DNA of 64,000 bases from a virus. Below are positions 53,701 through 63,560 of this stretch, one piece after another (within the stretch, counting starts at the first letter, position 1; each line of letters opens with the position of its first letter). Under the pieces are notes generated by a model, which saw only the letters and a list, made by a program, of their open reading frames with translations, was not told the origin of the DNA and ran no database searches. The translations under genes were made by a program, and so were the position numbers. The stretch spans positions 39,500-103,499 of the IMG/VR virus record IMGVR_UViG_3300024518_000876. One strand, given 5' to 3'.

Positions 53701-56700
53701 AAAGAACCTTTTACTGAAAAAGAAAAGAAAGCTGTAGCACAACCATTAAAAGGAGTATACTTTAGTAGAGATACTACAAATCTTGAAAATGCAGGTAGAC
53801 CTACTTACTTAAAATATTCTCAAGCAGTATTGCTACCTGGATTAATAAAAGGTAGTCCTTTAGAACGTGTTTATAATAAAATGCAAGAAAAGGGAATTGA
53901 TGAATTAATTACTATTGATGGAGTAAAGGCAGGTGCAATAGCTCCAGAGACTATCCATAATGCAGATGGTACGTTAGCAGATGAATTTGACTTAAATACA
54001 TATAAATTAGATAATAGAGGTTGGAAATTACAACAAAACTTACCTACTAAAACTACTAAAGATACTAATGTTGGGTCGCAGATTCAAAAGAATGCTCTAA
54101 TGGGGCTAGCTAATTTCTTAGATGAGTCTGTAGATGGAGGCTCTTTTAATGTAAATGGGGAAATGACTTCTGGACAAGAGGTTTATGATGGATTAAACGA
54201 AGTTATTGGTGCATTATCTGATAAAGGTGTAGAAGATATTAAAAAAGAATTAGATATTAGCGATGATTTTAAAATCAATAATATGGACGGTCTTTATGAT
54301 ATGCTATTAAAAGATGCTAAAAGCAAAGGTATAGGTGATCAAAATTTAATCAGAGCCATAGAAAAAAACATTTCTATATATGGAATACCAGGTTCTAAAG
54401 AAAAGCTCTTAAACATGTTCTTTTCTATTGTAAAAGATAGAGCAGTTAAAGTTAAGACTAATGGTGGATCTATGATACAAATGGCTAATTTTGGATTAGA
54501 TAGTAAAGTAGCTACACAGAATACAGGTATTAAATGGTTAATAGATCCAGGTAAAGGACTTAAACCACCATTAATTGCAGATGTAGAAGTTACTGATAAA
54601 GATGGCAATGTTACTACAGTTAAAAAGATAAAACCAGGTCAAATATTACTACCTGGGACTGTTATTTCTAAGCAAATTCCTAATTGGGCTGAAATTCCTA
54701 CAGAGGAGTTGAAAGAAATGATTGATCCAGAAATATTAAATGGATTAATTGGTTACAGGATTCCTAACCAGGGGTTATCTTCTAATGATTCTTTAGAGAT
54801 AGTTGGGTTTTTACCTGAAGGAATGGGAGATGCTGTTGTAGCTTACTCTGAAATTCCTACTAAAACAGGTTCAGATTTTGATATTGATAAGATGTTTATG
54901 ATGATACCTTCTTTTAGGACTAAACTTAAAGGAAAGGCTATTAAGACGCTTAAACAAAGTGGACTAACTAATAAAATAGCAATGTCCATATTAGAAAATT
55001 TAGGAGTTAAATATGTTAATAATGATAGAGCAGTAAACACTGTGTATGAATTATATCAGAACGACCCTAAATCTATTCCAGAAGGAATTAGAGAGGCTTT
55101 AGACGCAGTTAAAGAGGTTAGTATGCAAGTTGAAAGGTTAGAATATATTAAACTTAGGACAGATGAAAATGGAATAGAATTACCTGCTGCAGAACAATCT
55201 AAAGATGCGTTAAAAAATAAGCTTATACAGTATTATAAATCTATCTTTACACACCCAGAGGTAGTTAAAGATGTAATGACACCTATTGACTTTGACTTTG
55301 TTAAAGATCATATTACTGCAATGTTTCCTGAACAAGAAGGTAAAGATTTAGATAACTTTGACATGGTTAAACAGATGGATACTAAGTACTTATTTATATC
55401 TGGTAAAGCAGGAGTAGGATTAACTGCAAATGCATTAGTAGATTTTGTAAGAGGATTGTTTTACACTTCTAAGATAAATAACTTTAATGTAAATGGAAAA
55501 CTAGGAAAACAAGGTGAAACTTTATTTGATACTGAATACTCTGAAGAACTAACTAACAAGGAAGCAAAAGAGTTTGTAGATATGTTAGACGGTGCAGGAA
55601 AAGAAGGATATACCGTAGAGAATATTAAGAAATTAAAAACTTCTCACTCTATATCTGCATTTTTGAATGCCTATGTAGATATTGCAAAAGATCCTTATGT
55701 TACTAGAGGTAACTGGACTACGCAGACTTCTAATGTTGGTTTCTTATTACTAAGAGCAGGTATACATCCATTTAAAGTAAATGCTTTTATGGGACAACCT
55801 ATTATTAAAGGTTACATAGATTTCATAACTAACACTGAGGCTAAGATTGGAGATGATGTAGGAGATGCTAAAACTGCTTTTTTAGAAAAGTATTTAGAAG
55901 ACTCTGCTAGAGATATGAAAGTAGAGATAATTAAAAATGACTCTCCTCTTTCTTTTAATTATAGTGATTTTTATAAAGAATTAAATGTAGAAAATAGAAA
56001 AGTAAGTTTACAGAATAAAAAAGTAGATAACTTAATTAGAAAAGGAAAGAAAGCACCTGCAAAAGTTAAATTTGATGCAGAAGCTACTTTAGTTAAAGTA
56101 GGAGTACCTGCTGAAGTAATTAAAGATGTAATTAAAAACTGGAAGTCTAATAAAGATATTATAGGAATTATTAGAGATCCTAAAGCATTAGCTAAGTTAT
56201 TAGAGAATCGTACTAAAAGTTTTAATGAAGTAAGTAAACTTAATGAATACAGTAAAAATACAAAAGATTATTCTAACACTGAATTTCAATTATCAGTAAT
56301 ACAGGATTTTTATGATTTATTAGATAAAGCTAAAAAAATGAATGAATTAGCCAAGTCTGCTAAACCGGATGTAACTGGTCCTGGAAAGAATTTAACTAGT
56401 TTGATGATAATTGACAATTTAACTAAAAACTTAAAAGAAAAAGCAGGAGAAGAGTATGAATTTACAAATATAGAGGATAGGTACGAAGTAGATGGTAAGA
56501 AAACTATTTTAGGACATTACTTTAATAACTCTATTGAGTTTCCAAAAAAAGTAGTAGAATCTAATCCTAATTTATTTTTTACAGGTTCTGAGAAAGTAAA
56601 TGCAGTGTACAATGATATATCTAATATGATATATGGCGAGACATTAACTAATAACACTTTAGGAGATGTACTGAATGCTGAATTTTATACTTATATGATG

Positions 56701-58221
56701 TCAGGATTTGAAAAAATCAATGATCCTAACTTTTTTAGCGAAACTAAAGGTAACTTAATAGCTACTATAGAGCAATATAAAGATAATATTAAACAAGCAG
56801 CGGAAGCTGGAGAGATGGTTGATTCTAATTTTTTACTAGATAACTTAGAAGTTAAAAGTGAAATAACTGTAAAAGGAGTTAATGGTAAAAAAGTAGAAAC
56901 AGTTGAAAAGTACTTAGTACTAAACAGGTCTTTAAAAGGTGAAGATGTGCAAAATAAATTGTACTACGCATGGAAAGATATGTTAGAAGCAACTGGAGAG
57001 GAAGGTCCAATATTTAACTATATTGCAGATAATCTAATTAAGTATTCTTTTTATCAATCAGGGTTTAATATGAATAGGAATCAATTTTTTACTTCTATTC
57101 CACATGAATTTTTTGTAAAGAATGAGTTTAACCAACATGTAAGAAATATTTCTAACTCTAGTAATAGATTTAGTAATTTCTCTGATCAATTCTTTAAACA
57201 TAATTGGAAAAATGATGCACTTGTTCCAGCTTATACTTTTGAAAACTCTGTACTATCTACAGAAGGAATTAAAGGAGGTGTACTTATAACTAATAAAAGT
57301 AAAACTAAAAAACTTAAACCTTTTATTAAAGTAGGACCACTAGCATTATTAGCTAAGTTTAAAGGAGTTAACAATAGGGGGCAAGGAATATATATGTTTA
57401 CTAATAAACTAGGACAATCTAATGAATTTGGAAACTTTTCTGAATATAATTTTGATATGATGCCAAAAAATAGTATCTTTGCAGAGAATAAACCTAGTTC
57501 AGAGTTAATTAAAAAAGGTAGAGAATGGTTTAAAAGTAATCCACCATCTAAAACAGAGTTTGATTATTATGCTTTAGAAGATAAAGTTGATTACTCTAAA
57601 GTAGAAGTAACTGAAGAAGTACCACCTGGAGTTGAAGTAGATAGTGAAGTAACTATAACTGATAAAAAATGGACTAAAGATTCTCCTAAAGAAAACCCTA
57701 ATACAGCGTATGTGTTTACTGAGAATATAAACTCAATAGGTAGCACTAGAGTTGGAGGTGGATCAGCTGTTATCAGAAATAATCCTAATGCAGTTGGCGT
57801 AGTAACTAAAAAGTATTATACTTATAAGGAAAATAGAACCTCTGATAATGAAGAACAATGGAATGCAGATTTTCAAGATACAGACGCTGATTTTGAATTA
57901 TTTAAAAAAGTTAATTTAGAACAATTTAAAAAAATAGATAAATTTACTAATAAAATATTTCCAGATTCTTTTGCTAATTCCTTAGCTAATATACCTAATA
58001 GGTTTGCATTGTGGTTACAAAACGAACTAAAAAATAAGTACGGATTGATAACGGAATTAAATTCTAAAGGAACAGGGTTAATCTCTAAATCTGTTCAAAC
58101 AACTGTAGAATTAGGTACTCCATTAGAAAAAAGAGTACAACCAGGTACTCAACTAGATATGTTTACTCCAGAACAATTGGGAGATTCAATTGAAGATAAC
58201 GATATAGATTGTAATAACTAA
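50722..58221 (+). CDS. virion-packaged DNA-dependent RNA polymerase (2499 aa)
   Basis: A single-chain, two-barrel type RNA polymerase of the crAss-like kind. The active-site signature SDFDIDKMF places three metal-binding Asp at residues 1385, 1387 and 1389, corresponding to the D-x-D-x-D loop of cellular and RNAi-type polymerases. YRIPNQG at about 1345-1351, just before it, recalls the Arg-Pro block upstream of the active loop in cellular beta' subunits. The long N- and C-terminal parts are unfamiliar. It is expected to be injected with the DNA and to transcribe early genes before host polymerase is engaged. It is the largest protein of the window. Confidence 0.88.
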   Translation: MACKVIFKPNGKKIASSILVDQVTAIANKYPHLVLKQFNEANPELEIESISEITEDIQDVVIEDMLSYFRSPYFIRNFGEWEVEGSNIPEDFVNEKGEPNLLIDPNNGKSYHKSKFGEKIYFPMEQNGLNSIPGFNNSRIGKAVQVLGKKFFMRNFNLDYSDLSFVTEKDFESEVRDIIVEKINEELAEDPESVTAYDLEQSLNYMNEWTELLQTYFKSIGFKVEDKVDEDTDEEVGGSEELIKQASYSTDSKDKISTNVKLLLSVIEDNNEDNIDYIFEENGFVDFNDIYNTILNAVNGTTVIEEAKGDIKDAYNTMLSNIKELAVRKPYLNTLISVLEDTNYPESKKTEFFQAFYLSKNNFFVTEIDVQAKGITHVVKNVSESNKKFNVIKESWYTNFKDVLNIGTENVSYQPIKDAIANLSSSTQTFRKSKKTITDIEVVINDLLTNLNNIGVEIDAKTIEGEYTKALSTDTFGVVLQDVVRIQKVLEELMTGEIPLTENVFNTQNVFSRLAQQKAFYEPDSSDNSINSAGKSYWAYSYPSHIQNEVNKWKAPNGRYELDKATTLLGNESSVLLKHLTADDQQLDLGKETMSTKRLETFKVGIFNVLQNKKTERRKSDPKDNTSLSKNDAIANSLNQALRIVKEGESTSLYYTPTPADKATAYVMEHDFFVKSELKAEGGKYKFSNEVLDIYYDYFKSEYKRMIQAYAELSDDSVQKIVHYHTVKGYQYAEKDGDTWVNFNNEGKGYLLGNAFKSQLFPSLSPENVKKGSPLYTSQGAPDLTLEALDQHKDAIKNKINSILQQKLKETKDNLVTAGILKEFTSNDGVSYLENKGIDSTIFYTYAKTEPKIDTKGYTVELYNLIADYFVNTSINLIEYSKMFSGDPAYYKNMVDYAKRIPATYTDGLGLRIKNAKDQYFTASVIAGVEVPSPYLKELEATVGPTIAKMYKKNNTTDAQAWITPKRWEFLVRNLGLWTPIHDTALSKIMGTNKEPFTEKEKKAVAQPLKGVYFSRDTTNLENAGRPTYLKYSQAVLLPGLIKGSPLERVYNKMQEKGIDELITIDGVKAGAIAPETIHNADGTLADEFDLNTYKLDNRGWKLQQNLPTKTTKDTNVGSQIQKNALMGLANFLDESVDGGSFNVNGEMTSGQEVYDGLNEVIGALSDKGVEDIKKELDISDDFKINNMDGLYDMLLKDAKSKGIGDQNLIRAIEKNISIYGIPGSKEKLLNMFFSIVKDRAVKVKTNGGSMIQMANFGLDSKVATQNTGIKWLIDPGKGLKPPLIADVEVTDKDGNVTTVKKIKPGQILLPGTVISKQIPNWAEIPTEELKEMIDPEILNGLIGYRIPNQGLSSNDSLEIVGFLPEGMGDAVVAYSEIPTKTGSDFDIDKMFMMIPSFRTKLKGKAIKTLKQSGLTNKIAMSILENLGVKYVNNDRAVNTVYELYQNDPKSIPEGIREALDAVKEVSMQVERLEYIKLRTDENGIELPAAEQSKDALKNKLIQYYKSIFTHPEVVKDVMTPIDFDFVKDHITAMFPEQEGKDLDNFDMVKQMDTKYLFISGKAGVGLTANALVDFVRGLFYTSKINNFNVNGKLGKQGETLFDTEYSEELTNKEAKEFVDMLDGAGKEGYTVENIKKLKTSHSISAFLNAYVDIAKDPYVTRGNWTTQTSNVGFLLLRAGIHPFKVNAFMGQPIIKGYIDFITNTEAKIGDDVGDAKTAFLEKYLEDSARDMKVEIIKNDSPLSFNYSDFYKELNVENRKVSLQNKKVDNLIRKGKKAPAKVKFDAEATLVKVGVPAEVIKDVIKNWKSNKDIIGIIRDPKALAKLLENRTKSFNEVSKLNEYSKNTKDYSNTEFQLSVIQDFYDLLDKAKKMNELAKSAKPDVTGPGKNLTSLMIIDNLTKNLKEKAGEEYEFTNIEDRYEVDGKKTILGHYFNNSIEFPKKVVESNPNLFFTGSEKVNAVYNDISNMIYGETLTNNTLGDVLNAEFYTYMMSGFEKINDPNFFSETKGNLIATIEQYKDNIKQAAEAGEMVDSNFLLDNLEVKSEITVKGVNGKKVETVEKYLVLNRSLKGEDVQNKLYYAWKDMLEATGEEGPIFNYIADNLIKYSFYQSGFNMNRNQFFTSIPHEFFVKNEFNQHVRNISNSSNRFSNFSDQFFKHNWKNDALVPAYTFENSVLSTEGIKGGVLITNKSKTKKLKPFIKVGPLALLAKFKGVNNRGQGIYMFTNKLGQSNEFGNFSEYNFDMMPKNSIFAENKPSSELIKKGREWFKSNPPSKTEFDYYALEDKVDYSKVEVTEEVPPGVEVDSEVTITDKKWTKDSPKENPNTAYVFTENINSIGSTRVGGGSAVIRNNPNAVGVVTKKYYTYKENRTSDNEEQWNADFQDTDADFELFKKVNLEQFKKIDKFTNKIFPDSFANSLANIPNRFALWLQNELKNKYGLITELNSKGTGLISKSVQTTVELGTPLEKRVQPGTQLDMFTPEQLGDSIEDNDIDCNN

Positions 58222-58226
58222 AAAAT

Positions 58227-61200
58227 ATGTGTAGAATAAAAGTAAAAAAAGCATTAACTGATTTAGTGCATAAAAGTTTAAAGCCTAATGTATCCTCTGT
58301 AGATTTGTCTACAGGGGTTGCTATGCTTACTAAAGATGCAGATATTTCTGCTGTTACTAAGCTTATAAAAGGAGGTAATGAAAAGTATGATGCAAAGATT
58401 ATTACTTATACAAAATCTAGTGATAATGATTTACCTGGTTACGTAACTATTAATCCTTCTGAAGGAATGATAGATGTTTATTACCCAATGTTTGAAGCAT
58501 GGGAAGCCAAACAGTCTGAAGGGTCTAAAAAAAATTTAGGAGAAACTTTAGAGACATTGGTTAGTAAATCTAAAGAAGAAATATTTAACACTACTAATCC
58601 AGTAACTTTAAATAACACGTATGAAGCAGTAGATTATGACTCTGCAGGTATTTTATTTAATGATAAAACCTCTGGTGTTAAAGTAGACAATGTTTTAAAA
58701 AATATATATGACTACTATCAAAGTACTCATCCTGATTTAAAAGATGTTTTAGCAAGAATAGAGTTGTTAGGTAATTATGCAAAACCAACTGTAAAGTTTG
58801 TAAGTAGCTCACAATTAAAATCTAATGACACTTTAATGCAGTATGATGCTAACAATAATGAAATACAGCTTGCTAGAGACCGTATGGATAGTGAAAGTGT
58901 ACATTACGTAGCAGAATCATTTTTACATGAAGTAGTACACTCTGTAACCGTTAATACGTTACGAGGAGATAGTTTAGAATCTAAATTATTAAACGCAAGA
59001 ATTAGTGGGTTATATAGCGACTATAAATCTAAAGGAGAAGATAAATATGGTTTGACTTCCAAAGAAGAATTTGTAGCAGAAGCATTTACATCTTCAGATT
59101 TCCAAGACTACATTAAAACATTAGACTCTTCTAGTAGTCCGGAATCTTTATGGGATAAGTTTGTTAGTTTTATTAAAAATATATTAGGTATTAATAGTAA
59201 TAATTTTGATAATGTTATAAGTTCAATAGTTGATGTAATTAAATCTGAAAAAGGAATTAGTAATGAAGTACCTAATGCTGTATTTGAAACTAAAACTAAA
59301 GATGGAAAAGAATTTAAAAGAGTTGATTTAAGTACGTATGAGGCTAAAGTAGAGAACCTGTATAGTAAGTTACAAAACAGTATTAAAGCACAGGCTGCAC
59401 AGTTAAAAGGAGTAAGATATAATACTAAAGGCGTATTAGGAGACTTAAAGCGAGATAATATTAAGATAGCTGAGTTATTAGAAAGGAATGAAGAAGTAAA
59501 TAAGATTAAAGGTATCTTACACTACATTAATTCTATAGATTATAGTTTAAATATGCTAAAAGGAGCTATGTCTAAACCTAATATTACAAAGGACGACATG
59601 CAGAATATACTGTCTAATTATAAAAAGTATCACTCTTATTATAGTGCAATTGATGATATTAAAGGATTGTATGACTCAGTTATTAAAGATCCTACACAAG
59701 AAAATGCATTAGGTTCTAAAAAAGTACTACAAAAATTAGAAAACTTAACTAGCTCATATAAACAAATAGACAAGTCATTTGATGTTATTTCTAAATTGTT
59801 TTTTAAAGAACATTTAAATAATATAAAATATTTTCCTAAAGTAGAAGCAAATTGGAAAGAAAAGCTAACTAAAGAGTATGAGACATTATATAAAGGAAAT
59901 ACTATAAAGTTAAAAGACAACTTAAATAAAAAAAATTGGGTTAATAAAAAACTAATTGAAGCTAAAGAAGAAATAGATAATGATGTAAATACGGCTATAA
60001 ATGATTTAGTAGATAGTCCTAGTTTTGATATTAATTATTTTACACAGAATTTCTTATCTGCACTGGAAACTAATTCTGATATTGTACAAATGACACAAGT
60101 TATACTCAGTGAGATTAGAAATAGTATCATAGAAGAAGTAAACCCTATTCATTTAGAATTATCTAATTTGCATAAAAAGTTAACTAAAGCAATGGGTACT
60201 TCTAATCCAAAGGATTTATATAAAAATATGATAGATGTAGATCCTAATGGTAACACTTATTTTAAAGGAGAGTATAAAGCAGAGTTACATACTAAAATAA
60301 TTGAGTTAGAAAATGCTATTTCTACACTAAGTTATTATGGAGCAAAGGCGGAAGATTTACGGGATGCTGAAATGGATGAAAAAGCTGCTAAGTTACAAAA
60401 TAGAATTGTAGAACTACAAGAAGAGATCTTTACAAAAGAAGGTAAAAATCGCAAGATTAAAGAAAAGTATAAAACTAATATCAACTCTTTAAGTAAGGTA
60501 GAAAAAGAATCTTTAGAGTATATACATGAATTATTAAAGCAGTCAACAAAAAATACACATGGATTTAACTCACTTACTCCTAGTTATGCTGGAGCACAGT
60601 TTTATAAACTACCAAGTGTAACTAAAAGTGATCTAGAGCGCGCATTAGGTGGAGATGCTAAGGGTATATTTAAAGATAAAATAAAAGACATGACTACTTT
60701 AAGAGTAGATGATGTAGGGTATGAAAAAGCGGATGCTGCAGGAAATATAATTAAAGAAATTCCAGTACATTTTAGAGGAGAGATAGACCCAAAGAATCAA
60801 TCATTAGATTTATTTGGTATGATGGCACTTGAAAGTCAAAACTCCATAGCATTTAAACATAAGAAAGATAAAGAGATTGTTTTAAATGCAATACTAGATA
60901 CTGCTAAAGGTAAAAAATACTATAAAACAAAAGGATTATCAAATACCCCTTTACTTAATAAATTTTTAAAGAAAAATAATCAACTATTAACTTCTGAAGA
61001 AGACAGTGCTAATTCTAAAACAGTTCAAAGAATAGAAGGATTGTTGGAAAGTAGTTTGTATGATATAACTAAAAAAGCACAAGGTACTATTGCAGGTATG
61101 GATAAACAAAAACTTGTAGGACTTATTAATGGTTATACCGGTATGATTGGTATGTCTTTAAACTACCACTCTGGAGTTGCCAATTTAGCAGGTGGGTATG

Positions 61201-62441
61201 CTCAATTTTTAATGTCAGCTATTACTAAAGATACTATTACTTTAAAAAGTTTAAGAAAAGCAGGTTCTATATATCGTAAACATAGTATGGATAACTTAAA
61301 AGACACTTCTAAAACATTTGATGATTCTTTTACTAATCAAATTAATAAAATGTTTGATGTATTTGGAGGATTTCAAATAGGTAAAACTGACTTTATCAAA
61401 GATAATACTTGGAGAAGTTTTGCAAATATACACAGTTTACAAATGTTTAATGCAATGGGAGAACACCAAATGCAGTCTGTAATAACTATGTCTATACTAG
61501 AAGAAATAAAAGCTTTAGACAAAGATGGTAACTTTATGACTAAGGCTGGAACAGTTACTAATAATGAACAAGATGCGGCAAGTTTATTGGATATGTTAGA
61601 AAAAGATAAAAAAGGACTCTTAAAAATGAACGATAATGTAGTCTTTAGTGAACATTCTAATCTAACTAAATGGAATGATGGTGGAAAGGTACAGGTTCAA
61701 CAATTGATTAAGCATAAAGTGTTTAAATTACTTGGTAACTACGATGATAATATGCAACCTGAAGTTATGAAAACTGCTCAAGGTAGGTTATTGATGATGT
61801 ATAGACGTTACTTTGTACCTATGTATATGAATAGATTTAGAGGGATAGGAACTGCAGGTAAAGAATCTAAAGATTTAGAAGATTATGATAAGTATTTTTC
61901 ATACGGATCTAAGAGGTTTGAAGAAGGAATCTATGTTACTACTATAAGATATATAAAAAATGGCTTAATACCTGCTTTAAAAGCTGGTAGGTTACGTATG
62001 GTAACTCAGGAATGGGAAAACCTAACAGAATATGAAAGAGCTAATATTTACAAAACTATAGTAGAAGGAGGATTAGCACTATTAGTAGGTATTTTATCTG
62101 GAATTGTTGCCAGTATAGATGACGATGATGAAGCACTTATGTTTTTTGCATATATATTGAGAAGAACTGAATCAGAATTAAATCAGTATAGAAAACCTTC
62201 TGAATTTCAAAGAATTATTAAATCGCCTTTTGCAGGTATGCGTAGTATTAATAATGTAATAAATACATTAGAAAGATCTATATACTTTACAGAGTGGGGA
62301 GAAACTTACCAGTCTGGTAATAATAAAGGAGATTTAAAAGTATTAAGGGCTTGGGAGAAACTAGTGCCTATTTTTGGTAGGAATACTTCTAACAAAGATA
62401 AATTAGAATTTTTAAACTCATCAATGTTTTCAGGAAGTTAA
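58227..62441 (+). CDS. giant cargo protein with zincin protease motif (1404 aa)
   Basis: Residues 228-242 hold LHEVVHS, an HExxH zinc-binding motif (His234, Glu235, His238), and a gluzincin-like KEEFVAEAF lies at 279-287, where Glu285 or Glu281 could be the third ligand. The remainder is mostly charged coiled coil (about 370-860) with a hydrophobic segment near the C-terminus (IVEGGLALLVGILSGIVAS, about 1275-1293). As last gene of the operon beside the polymerase it is probably packaged and ejected; it may process other cargo or cleave a host protein. Confidence 0.7.
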   Translation: MCRIKVKKALTDLVHKSLKPNVSSVDLSTGVAMLTKDADISAVTKLIKGGNEKYDAKIITYTKSSDNDLPGYVTINPSEGMIDVYYPMFEAWEAKQSEGSKKNLGETLETLVSKSKEEIFNTTNPVTLNNTYEAVDYDSAGILFNDKTSGVKVDNVLKNIYDYYQSTHPDLKDVLARIELLGNYAKPTVKFVSSSQLKSNDTLMQYDANNNEIQLARDRMDSESVHYVAESFLHEVVHSVTVNTLRGDSLESKLLNARISGLYSDYKSKGEDKYGLTSKEEFVAEAFTSSDFQDYIKTLDSSSSPESLWDKFVSFIKNILGINSNNFDNVISSIVDVIKSEKGISNEVPNAVFETKTKDGKEFKRVDLSTYEAKVENLYSKLQNSIKAQAAQLKGVRYNTKGVLGDLKRDNIKIAELLERNEEVNKIKGILHYINSIDYSLNMLKGAMSKPNITKDDMQNILSNYKKYHSYYSAIDDIKGLYDSVIKDPTQENALGSKKVLQKLENLTSSYKQIDKSFDVISKLFFKEHLNNIKYFPKVEANWKEKLTKEYETLYKGNTIKLKDNLNKKNWVNKKLIEAKEEIDNDVNTAINDLVDSPSFDINYFTQNFLSALETNSDIVQMTQVILSEIRNSIIEEVNPIHLELSNLHKKLTKAMGTSNPKDLYKNMIDVDPNGNTYFKGEYKAELHTKIIELENAISTLSYYGAKAEDLRDAEMDEKAAKLQNRIVELQEEIFTKEGKNRKIKEKYKTNINSLSKVEKESLEYIHELLKQSTKNTHGFNSLTPSYAGAQFYKLPSVTKSDLERALGGDAKGIFKDKIKDMTTLRVDDVGYEKADAAGNIIKEIPVHFRGEIDPKNQSLDLFGMMALESQNSIAFKHKKDKEIVLNAILDTAKGKKYYKTKGLSNTPLLNKFLKKNNQLLTSEEDSANSKTVQRIEGLLESSLYDITKKAQGTIAGMDKQKLVGLINGYTGMIGMSLNYHSGVANLAGGYAQFLMSAITKDTITLKSLRKAGSIYRKHSMDNLKDTSKTFDDSFTNQINKMFDVFGGFQIGKTDFIKDNTWRSFANIHSLQMFNAMGEHQMQSVITMSILEEIKALDKDGNFMTKAGTVTNNEQDAASLLDMLEKDKKGLLKMNDNVVFSEHSNLTKWNDGGKVQVQQLIKHKVFKLLGNYDDNMQPEVMKTAQGRLLMMYRRYFVPMYMNRFRGIGTAGKESKDLEDYDKYFSYGSKRFEEGIYVTTIRYIKNGLIPALKAGRLRMVTQEWENLTEYERANIYKTIVEGGLALLVGILSGIVASIDDDDEALMFFAYILRRTESELNQYRKPSEFQRIIKSPFAGMRSINNVINTLERSIYFTEWGETYQSGNNKGDLKVLRAWEKLVPIFGRNTSNKDKLEFLNSSMFSGS

Positions 62442-62462
62442 TTGAAGGGTCTAAAAAAAATT

Positions 62463-62496
62463 AAGGGGTTGTACACTATGTACAGCCCCTTTTTTG
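62463..62496. terminator. bidirectional intrinsic terminator
   Basis: A 12-bp stem (AAGGGGTTGTAC / GTACAGCCCCTT, one G:T pair) with a 5-nt loop has a T-run on the right and an A-run on the left. It sits between the convergent 62441 and 62497 gene ends and should stop transcripts from both sides. Confidence 0.9.
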
Positions 62497-62715
62497 TTAC
62501 TTATTATTTTTAATTCTTTTTATAATATCTGTTATTGCAGTTCTACATTCTACTTTTTGTAAATGTATACTATATATGAAAATAACTATGGCTAATGTTG
62601 TTTGAGCCACGTACCCCCCTATATTCGGCTCATTAGGTATAAACATCCAACCTAAACTAGTTATTAATACTACTAAATAAATCAAAAATACTATATTACT
62701 GTTTATTCTTTTCAT
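62497..62715 (-). CDS. small membrane protein with two TM segments (72 aa)
   Basis: A 72-residue protein with two hydrophobic segments (about residues 7-25 and 33-50) separated by a PNEPNIGG loop, and a basic C-terminal tail. It is the last gene of the leftward run and overlaps the previous gene by 20 nt. Function unknown. Confidence 0.65.
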   Translation of the reverse strand: MKRINSNIVFLIYLVVLITSLGWMFIPNEPNIGGYVAQTTLAIVIFIYSIHLQKVECRTAITDIIKRIKNNK

Positions 62716-62968
62716 TTTCTTTTAATTTTTTTAATTCTAATAAATAATTAATTAATTGTTTCATGTCAAATTCTACCATAGAAGTAGCTTTTACACTGAT
62801 TCCTTCTATAGAATGCGTATAGATTGTTTCTCCGTTATTATTTGTAATAGTCATCATATAACTATCAGCGTCTCCATCAAATATTGTAGTTATTTTTAAC
62901 TTGGTATTTTGATGAAGATACATTCCTAACGCATGTATTTGACTCCATAAAGATGTTAACTTATCCAT
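62696..62968 (-). CDS. hypothetical protein (90 aa)
   Basis: A 90-residue soluble protein with a helical start (MDKLTSLWSQIHALGMYLHQ), a beta-rich middle (KLKITTIFDGDADSYMMTI), and a Lys-rich C-terminal helix. It overlaps the neighbouring genes by 13 and 20 nt, so they are likely translated together. No family recognised. Confidence 0.65.
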   Translation of the reverse strand: MDKLTSLWSQIHALGMYLHQNTKLKITTIFDGDADSYMMTITNNNGETIYTHSIEGISVKATSMVEFDMKQLINYLLELKKLKENEKNKQ

Positions 62969-63261
62969 ATGCTTATTAATTTTGCTATTTCGTAGCCTAT
63001 TGAGCCACCTATGGCAAACATACCTGGGAATATAATATGTCTCCCAAACCTTGTTTTATATTTATCCCTGTTAAGTACAACACTTAAATAACTTGCATAT
63101 ACTACTAAAGATATGAAAATTGCAAGTCTGTCCCCTGTTGAGATGAATGTTGGAACTATTCCCCATAAAACACCGTAAATAAAGTTTTGTTTTATTGCTT
63201 TATTTAATTCTTTTCTGTGTTTTTTTCTAATAATTAAGTACTCTAAGTACATTTTTTTCAT
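62956..63261 (-). CDS. multi-pass membrane protein (101 aa)
   Basis: A basic N-terminus (residues 1-25, RKKHRKELNK) followed by hydrophobic segments at about 28-42, 46-62 and 74-98, so probably three membrane helices. A Gly-rich third segment (FPGMFAIGGSIGYEIA) could pack against another helix. Preceded by A-rich sequence ending AAGAATTATG. Function unknown. Confidence 0.65.
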   Translation of the reverse strand: MKKMYLEYLIIRKKHRKELNKAIKQNFIYGVLWGIVPTFISTGDRLAIFISLVVYASYLSVVLNRDKYKTRFGRHIIFPGMFAIGGSIGYEIAKLISIWIS

Positions 63262-63271
63262 AATTCTTTTT

Positions 63272-63508
63272 TTAAAAAAATCCTTCTTTATCTGATATAT
63301 AAAAATAAGTTAAACCTGCATTAGTTAATGTGTAAAAAAACCAGCAAAAAAATACATTTGTCCTGTATGTGCCTGTTTTAGTGGGAATGTCAATTACCCA
63401 TTGAAATGGATGGAATATTTCCCATTTTATAAAACAAGTCACTAAATATACTATACTATATAAAATTAATGTGTTTAAAAACATTCTTATTAAAACTCTC
63501 TTTTTCAT
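63272..63508 (-). CDS. two-TM membrane protein (78 aa)
   Basis: Starting at MKKRVLIRM, the protein has hydrophobic segments at about residues 9-28 and 50-70 separated by a periplasmic-type loop (HPFQWVIDIPTKTGTYR). An upstream in-frame ATG at 63550 is possible (92 residues), but the A-rich leader directly before 63508 is typical of starts in this phage. Function unknown. Confidence 0.6.
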   Translation of the reverse strand: MKKRVLIRMFLNTLILYSIVYLVTCFIKWEIFHPFQWVIDIPTKTGTYRTNVFFCWFFYTLTNAGLTYFYISDKEGFF

Positions 63509-63560
63509 AATTTTATTTTTTTTAAATTTTACGCCATTAAAACGGCTCATAACTAATATT

